Below, in pieces: positions 47,396-64,000 of a DNA stretch of 64,000 nucleotides. The stretch spans positions 30,708,271-30,772,270 of the forward strand of contig OY829655.1 of NCBI GenBank assembly GCA_963691815.1, written 5' to 3'. Made by a program: the position numbers and the translations under genes. Every line of letters starts with the position of its first letter. Position 1 is the stretch's first letter. Source of the stretch: Echiichthys vipera (taxonomy: Eukaryota; Chordata; Actinopteri; Perciformes; Trachinidae). Under the pieces are notes generated by a model, which was not told where the DNA came from, ran no database searches, and saw only the letters and a list, made by a program, of their open reading frames with translations.

Positions 47396-48019
47396 TTCCA
47401 AAAAGTCAAAGTATATTAAAAAAGATTCACTTCTCATCTGCTCGTTCCCAGAAACGTCGCTCCATCACAGAAGAAGCTCTGAGAACTCCTGATGTCGGCT
47501 CTCGTTCTAAAACGTTCTACCTGAACACTGAACTTGTACCTCTGATGTTTGTGGCGTTTCCTGTAAAGTGTGAAGCGTCTGAGCCGAGCGTTCAGCGCTT
47601 TGAGCCGACGCCGTCTCCCAGAATCCACCAGAACACCAAACCCAGCTGTGCCCGCTCAGACGGTCACGCTGAGGGATTACAGCACAGGGACCACTCACTC
47701 GGATTAAACCCACAAATGCGTCCTTCAGGTCGGCCGAGTGCACCTGGAATTATGACTTTAGTGTGTGTGTGTGTGTGTGTGTGTGCGTGACTCCATTTTA
47801 TAACGTGTTAAACGTCACTTTCAGGGCTCATTACCTTCACTGTTGGATAGTTTTCAGCTCATTGATGAATCGTTTCCTCTGTAAAAGGCTAATTGTTCTA
47901 AAAACCAACAGTCCAAGAAGCCAAATAATTCAAATTCAATTTGCTTTAAAAAACACACACTCGCCACATCGCCACGATACAGAGCTGCACTCAGATCAGC
48001 AAAACGTCCTTTAAAGTGT
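47396..48019. other. Intergenic stretch with short TG repeat
   Basis: A (TG)n of about 26 bp lies at 47760-47786. Open frames on both strands at 47430-47790 have no recognisable homology, so I do not call a gene. Confidence 0.35.
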
Positions 48020-49790
48020 AATTACGGCGTAAAATCATCCCAGGGTCTTTTTTCGGAAAATAAATTCATCAAATAAGCAATCGAGATGTGTTTCCATGTA
48101 TGAACTATTAATGTAGATCTTCCCGGAGAGATGCTAACAGCCGGACGTGGCTAACAGTGGTGAGCTCGAGGCAGTACGGTGAAGGCATTCAAAGGTCTGT
48201 TCAAAAATCCCCCCAGGCTCTTTTAAGGCAAATACACTCAGCAAATAATAATAATAATAATAATAATACGAAGCCATCGAGACATTTTTTTTTTCGTACT
48301 ACGGAGATACCCCGGAGAGTCGCTAACAGCCAAAGGTGGCTAACAGTGATTAGCTTGGGGCAGCACGGTGAAGGCATTCAAAGGTCTTTTTTAACCACTA
48401 ATGCTGCTGAAAATAACAGCAAACCTCTGCAGCAGCATGAGAAGAGTCCCTACACACAACAAAGCAGCAACAGCGTAGTTAGTGAACACAAATCTATTTT
48501 TAGTCGTTTTGCATCAGTTTTTACTCAACTTTGCCCATTTTATTCATTTTGATCCATATTTATTTCTCTTACATCCATTTTTTACTAATTTTGTATCAAT
48601 CTTAAATCATTTTGTGTTGATTTGAGTCATATTTAGTCATATTACACCCATTTTAACTCATTTTGTATGTTTTTTTATTAATTTATGTCATTTTTTACTT
48701 ATTTTGCGTCAATTTTTAATCATTTTCTATCCATTTGTACTCATTCTGCATCATTTCAACCATAAAACAAAGCAGCATCAGCGTAGCTAGTGAAGCCAGA
48801 GTTTATTAAAGAGTGTTTTAAAGACTTACCTACTGGCCCCTGTACCAGCTCCTCTCATAGTAAAGTCCATTACAGTGGAAGGAGCCCATTGGTGCTTTGT
48901 TGTGTGTGTAGGGACTCTTCTCATGCTGCTGCAGAGGTTTGCTGTTATTTTCAGCAGCATTAGTGGTTAAAAAAGACCTTTGAATGCCTTCACCGTGCTG
49001 CCCCGAGCTAATCACTGTTAGCCACGTCCGGCTGTTAGCATCTCTCCTGCATTTCTCCGTTAACAGTTGATTTAAAATTGATACAAAATTAGTAAAAAAA
49101 TGGATGTAAGAGGAATAATAATAAAATGGGCGCAAGTTGAGTAAAAACTGATACAAAAGGACTAAAAATAGATTTGTATTCACTAACTACACTGATGCTG
49201 CTTTGTTTTATGGTTAAAATGATGCAGAATAAGTACAAATGGATAGAAAATGATTAAAAATTGACACAAAATAAGTAAAAAAATGACATAAATTAATAAA
49301 AAAACATACAAAATGAGTTAAAATGGATGTAATATGACTAAATATGGCTCAAAATGACTACAAATAGATTCAATAAGACTCAAATCAACACAAAATGATT
49401 TAAAATTGATACAAAATTAGTAAAAAAATGGATGTAAGATGAATAAATGTGGATCAAAATGAATAAAATGGGCGCAAGTTCAGTAAAAACTGATGCAAAA
49501 CGACTAAAAATAGAATAATTGTATTCACTAACTACGCTGTTGCTGCTTTGTTTTGTGTGTGGGGACTCTTCTCATGCTGCTGCAGAGGTTTGCTGTTATT
49601 TTCAGCAGCATTAGTGGTTAAAAAAGACCTTTGAATGCCTTCACCGTGCTGCCCCAAGCTAATCACTGTTAGCCACGTCCAGCTGTTAGCATCGCTCCTG
49701 GATTTCTCCGTTAAAAGTGTCTCCATGGACTATTTGATGAATTTATTTATTTTGCGTCAGAATTACACTTAAAGCTCTCGAGCGAACAGT
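48020..49790. mobile_element. Cluster of inverted fold-back repeats
   Basis: At least three partial copies of the CTGCAGCAGCATGAG family: 48020-48480 (+), 48775-49065 (-) and 49525-49735 (-). They are separated by T-rich (48487-48770) and A-rich (49075-49510) stretches that are roughly reverse complements of each other. The A-rich part contains GATGCAAAACGACTAAAAAT, like the nup35 intron minisatellite. The whole block behaves as a nested palindrome. Confidence 0.7.
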
Positions 49791-52002
49791 TGCTAACAGA
49801 GATTTTGTCGGCGTCGTGTTCAGAGAAGAAACAGAAGACTCCAAATTCACTTTTCCAACACATGAAAGGAAATATATTTAAAAAACTGTTCAGACTTCAG
49901 ATCTTCTATCATTGCAGAGTCATTTACACGAGGGGCAGTTCGTCATATTCATACACACGTTACTCAGACGCACCCGCCGCAGACGCCTCACCGCTGCAGC
50001 GCAGAAATGTGCACTTCCTCTGCAGACACTTTCAAAATAAAAGTCACTTCTGTCCGTCGTGGGTCTTTGAACTGGACTGAGACGTTAATACTCGTGGACG
50101 TCACATTTCTGAAATGAGGAATGAGGTGAGAACCGTCCTTTTGTCGCGTTTGACGAATCAAAAAAGACTTTTATTGGATTTCTTTGTTTGTTACAAACAC
50201 ATCTCACCACACGGTCGATTCCTTGTTTTAACTTTTATAAATCGGCGGTTTAGAAATGTCACCCGAGATGCAAAGGATGTGCATAGGTGTGAAGTGGACG
50301 TCCGGCTCCGTCGCCGTGTGTGTTGTTTTCTTCTCGTGCTTCCTGGAGTTCAGCTTCTGGAACAGCTGGAATGTGTTTGTTTTTACATGTTTATATTTAT
50401 ATTGTCTTCTTTTGTGTGTCGGGGGTTTTACAGAGGGACACCGAACACTGACTGACTGACTGACGGCATGAAAGCTTGCAAACGTCCACATGCATTCGTT
50501 CAAATCTCTAAGAACATTCATGGATTCATTTAGAAGAGACAGTACCTGGAGGGCGCCGGGGGCTCGCCGCAGGAGGACGAGAGGATGTGACGCGGCGCTA
50601 CGTTGTGTTCAGACCGGACGCCGTTCGTGCACTTTGAGACGTTTGAGCGTTTGAAGATTCTCCCGACGTCCTCGAATCAGAAACGTAGAAAACAAGTTCT
50701 TGTATCCGTCTGTGGACGCGGCGCTACGACGGCAGCTCCTCGGACCGGGCGAACAAGGAGCAAAGTTAGCGAACCGCTATTGGACGTCTACGTTTCGATG
50801 GAGCCGCTGAAATGTTAGCATAAAAGTTAGCATCCGATCCAATTCCACCCAGAAAAAACACATTTTAAAAGTTCTTTGCTCGTCGTCTTGCGGACCGACC
50901 CGACTAAGTATGAATTCAGACTTTTTACAGATCTTGTTATGACTAAATCGGCTTTTTTATCAGTTTATTGTAATTAAATCAACGCAAAATCAGTTTACGT
51001 AGGGCTCCGCTGCCGGCTAGCACAGCGCAGATCGATCCGAACTTCTGTTCTTGCGCACGGATCCGGCAAAGTATGAATTCAGACTTTTTACAAATCATGT
51101 TATGGTTAAATTGGCTTTTTAAAATCAGTTTATTGCAATTAAATCAACGCAAAATCAGTTTACGTAGGGCTCCGCTGTGGCGGCGGTTAGCTCAGTGCCG
51201 GTCGATACAAACTTCTGTTCTCGCGGACGGATCCGACAAATATGAATTATGACTTTTTATCCGTTTATTGCAACTAAATCACGGTAAAATTTGAACCTCT
51301 GCGCTGGAGGAAGGAGTCACTGAGACGTAGCGTAACTTCCCGGAGACGACACAACGCCATTTTGGTTTCCCAATGTATCTGTGACTCGTACACGGGTACG
51401 AAGCAGCAGTCGTGGTTATTTCAGACAAAGAAACGTCGCAAATCTTCGCCTCGCAGCCGGACTGAACACAACATCACAGCTCAGAAAAGAGCAAGAGGAG
51501 TAAACGAGGAGGGCCGGTGACCTGATCTACAGCCCAGGAGTGTTTGTGTGCTTTTACTTTGACAGGAAACCCCGACCGCGTCTTCGTGCAGAGGGTTTAA
51601 AAAAACTACGACACCCAGCGGGACTACGACGGCGACGGGACGCGGTACTGTCTCTTTAAAACAAACGTCTACAAAAATGTCGCCTCCTAGCTAGCACAGA
51701 CACGACAATATTCACTTTTGTTTTTATACAACACTAGGACGAGGTCGTCCGTCAGGGCGAGAGTCTGAGAGTCGGCAGCCCGCCGCCGCCGCTGCTCGTC
51801 TGTGCGGCGCTCAGGAGGACTCCGGTTGAATGCTGTGGCTTCTTTCACAGAACGCTGAGGAGGGTGTCGATCAAGTTCAGTGTAGAGAGATCGTTTTAGT
51901 CTTAAAGAGTTTTTATTGATTCTGATTTCAAAGAGGGAATGACGGGAGTTTGGCCGAGGCGTTGCTGGGCGGAGGAGGAGAAGGTGGCGGTGACGGTGGC
52001 GG
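49791..52002 (-). other. cask: Probable cask 3'UTR and downstream DNA
   Basis: No exon is recognised. Reading on the minus strand after the cask stop, an AATAAA lies at 51917-51912, with further hexamers in the 50.1-51.3 kb region. The extent of the UTR cannot be fixed from sequence alone. The block contains the tandem repeat at 50890-51290. Confidence 0.4.
50890..51290. repeat. ~165-bp tandem repeat downstream of cask
   Basis: About 2.5 direct copies start near 50893, 51058 and 51227. They share AAGTATGAATTCAGACTTTT, CAGTTTATTG, AAATCAACGCAAAATCAGTT and TACGTAGGGCTCCGCTG. The copies are slightly diverged and non-coding. Confidence 0.85.
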
Positions 52003-63591
<11,589 letters not shown>

Positions 63592-64000
63592 TCAGATCCA
63601 AGGCTCATTCCACTCACTTCACATACAAATGTAGAAACATTAAAAGGTTGCTTTGCCCGTTTTATTCCAGATCTGTGTCATGGAAAAGTGGGAACTGTGT
63701 TCAGATCAAGCCCCGCCCACAGCGACTTCCCGTTTGAGCCAATCAGGAAGCTCCGTCAGCGTCAGTTCTCTGAGTGTCCACTAGGGGCAGGTTTCCTAAC
63801 AGAGCAGTTTCTCATTGAGCCCCATGTTAAACAGGCCGTTTACACAGCATCATTAAACCTGTTTAAGGACAAAAGAACATTCTAGTCTGTGTGTTTAGCT
63901 CAGGTCTCCATGACAACACTGAGGGGGAGGGGCTAGTTTTTATTTTATTGGAGGTTAAAGTTTATGAATAATTAGGGGCGTGGCCTCTTGAGTGACAGCT

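Noticed and set aside
47430..47790. Overlapping open frames on both strands just after the telomere-like array
   Set aside because: No family resemblance, no splice signals and no codon pattern that favours one strand.

Overview
This window looks like nuclear DNA from a teleost fish, probably a percomorph. The genes are spliced with GT-AG introns, and the non-coding DNA is crowded with fish-type elements (Rex3/RTE-like LINE ends, pogo-like and hAT-like MITEs, fold-back elements), long (TG)n tracts and many minisatellites. No bacterial, organellar or viral gene was seen. All identifications come from reading the translated exons against remembered vertebrate families; no database search was run.

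Four protein genes are supported. (1) nup35 (+, 410-4067), nucleoporin NUP35/Nup53, complete except for its 5' exon, which I could not find. (2) ddx3x (+, 8917-25515), the DEAD-box RNA helicase DDX3X/PL10, complete with 18 constitutive coding exons. Two extra in-frame cassette exons (60 and 51 nt) have good splice sites, and the 3'UTR is about 2.7 kb. (3) nyx (+, 34947-39462), nyctalopin, the LRR protein of ON-bipolar cell synapses, complete in four coding exons. (4) cask (-, 52003-63565), only the last six coding exons, covering the end of SH3, the hook and the guanylate-kinase-like domain; the rest lies to the right of the window. The order and orientation ddx3x>, nyx>, <cask match what I know of human Xp11.4, so this is a conserved synteny block. 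The genes are neighbours rather than an operon: nuclear pore, RNA helicase, retinal synapse adhesion protein and synaptic MAGUK scaffold.

Most of the remaining sequence is repetitive. 4.3-8.9 kb: LINE remnants, an AT-rich minisatellite and a ~200-bp tandem repeat ahead of the ddx3x promoter. 28.3-34.9 kb: a LINE remnant, a ~1.87-kb 21-bp satellite that is open in several frames, a ~180-bp (GT)n and a hAT-like MITE. 36-38 kb: one 27-bp minisatellite shared by two nyx introns. 40.8-47.4 kb: a striking telomere-like array in which degenerate CCCTAA blocks alternate with 12 copies of a ~250-bp spacer. 48-49.8 kb: a cluster of inverted fold-back repeats. 52-63.5 kb: cask introns loaded with GA, CA, 28-bp, ~30-bp, 21-bp and 10-bp tandem arrays and a 532-bp pogo-like MITE.

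The points most worth a second look are the telomere-like higher-order array with a recurring antisense ORF, (UG)n tracts pressed against splice sites in both nup35 and cask, the two ddx3x cassette exons, the duplicated 5' splice site in nyx, and an AGGGCGC-ended MITE family with copies inside both nup35 and ddx3x.
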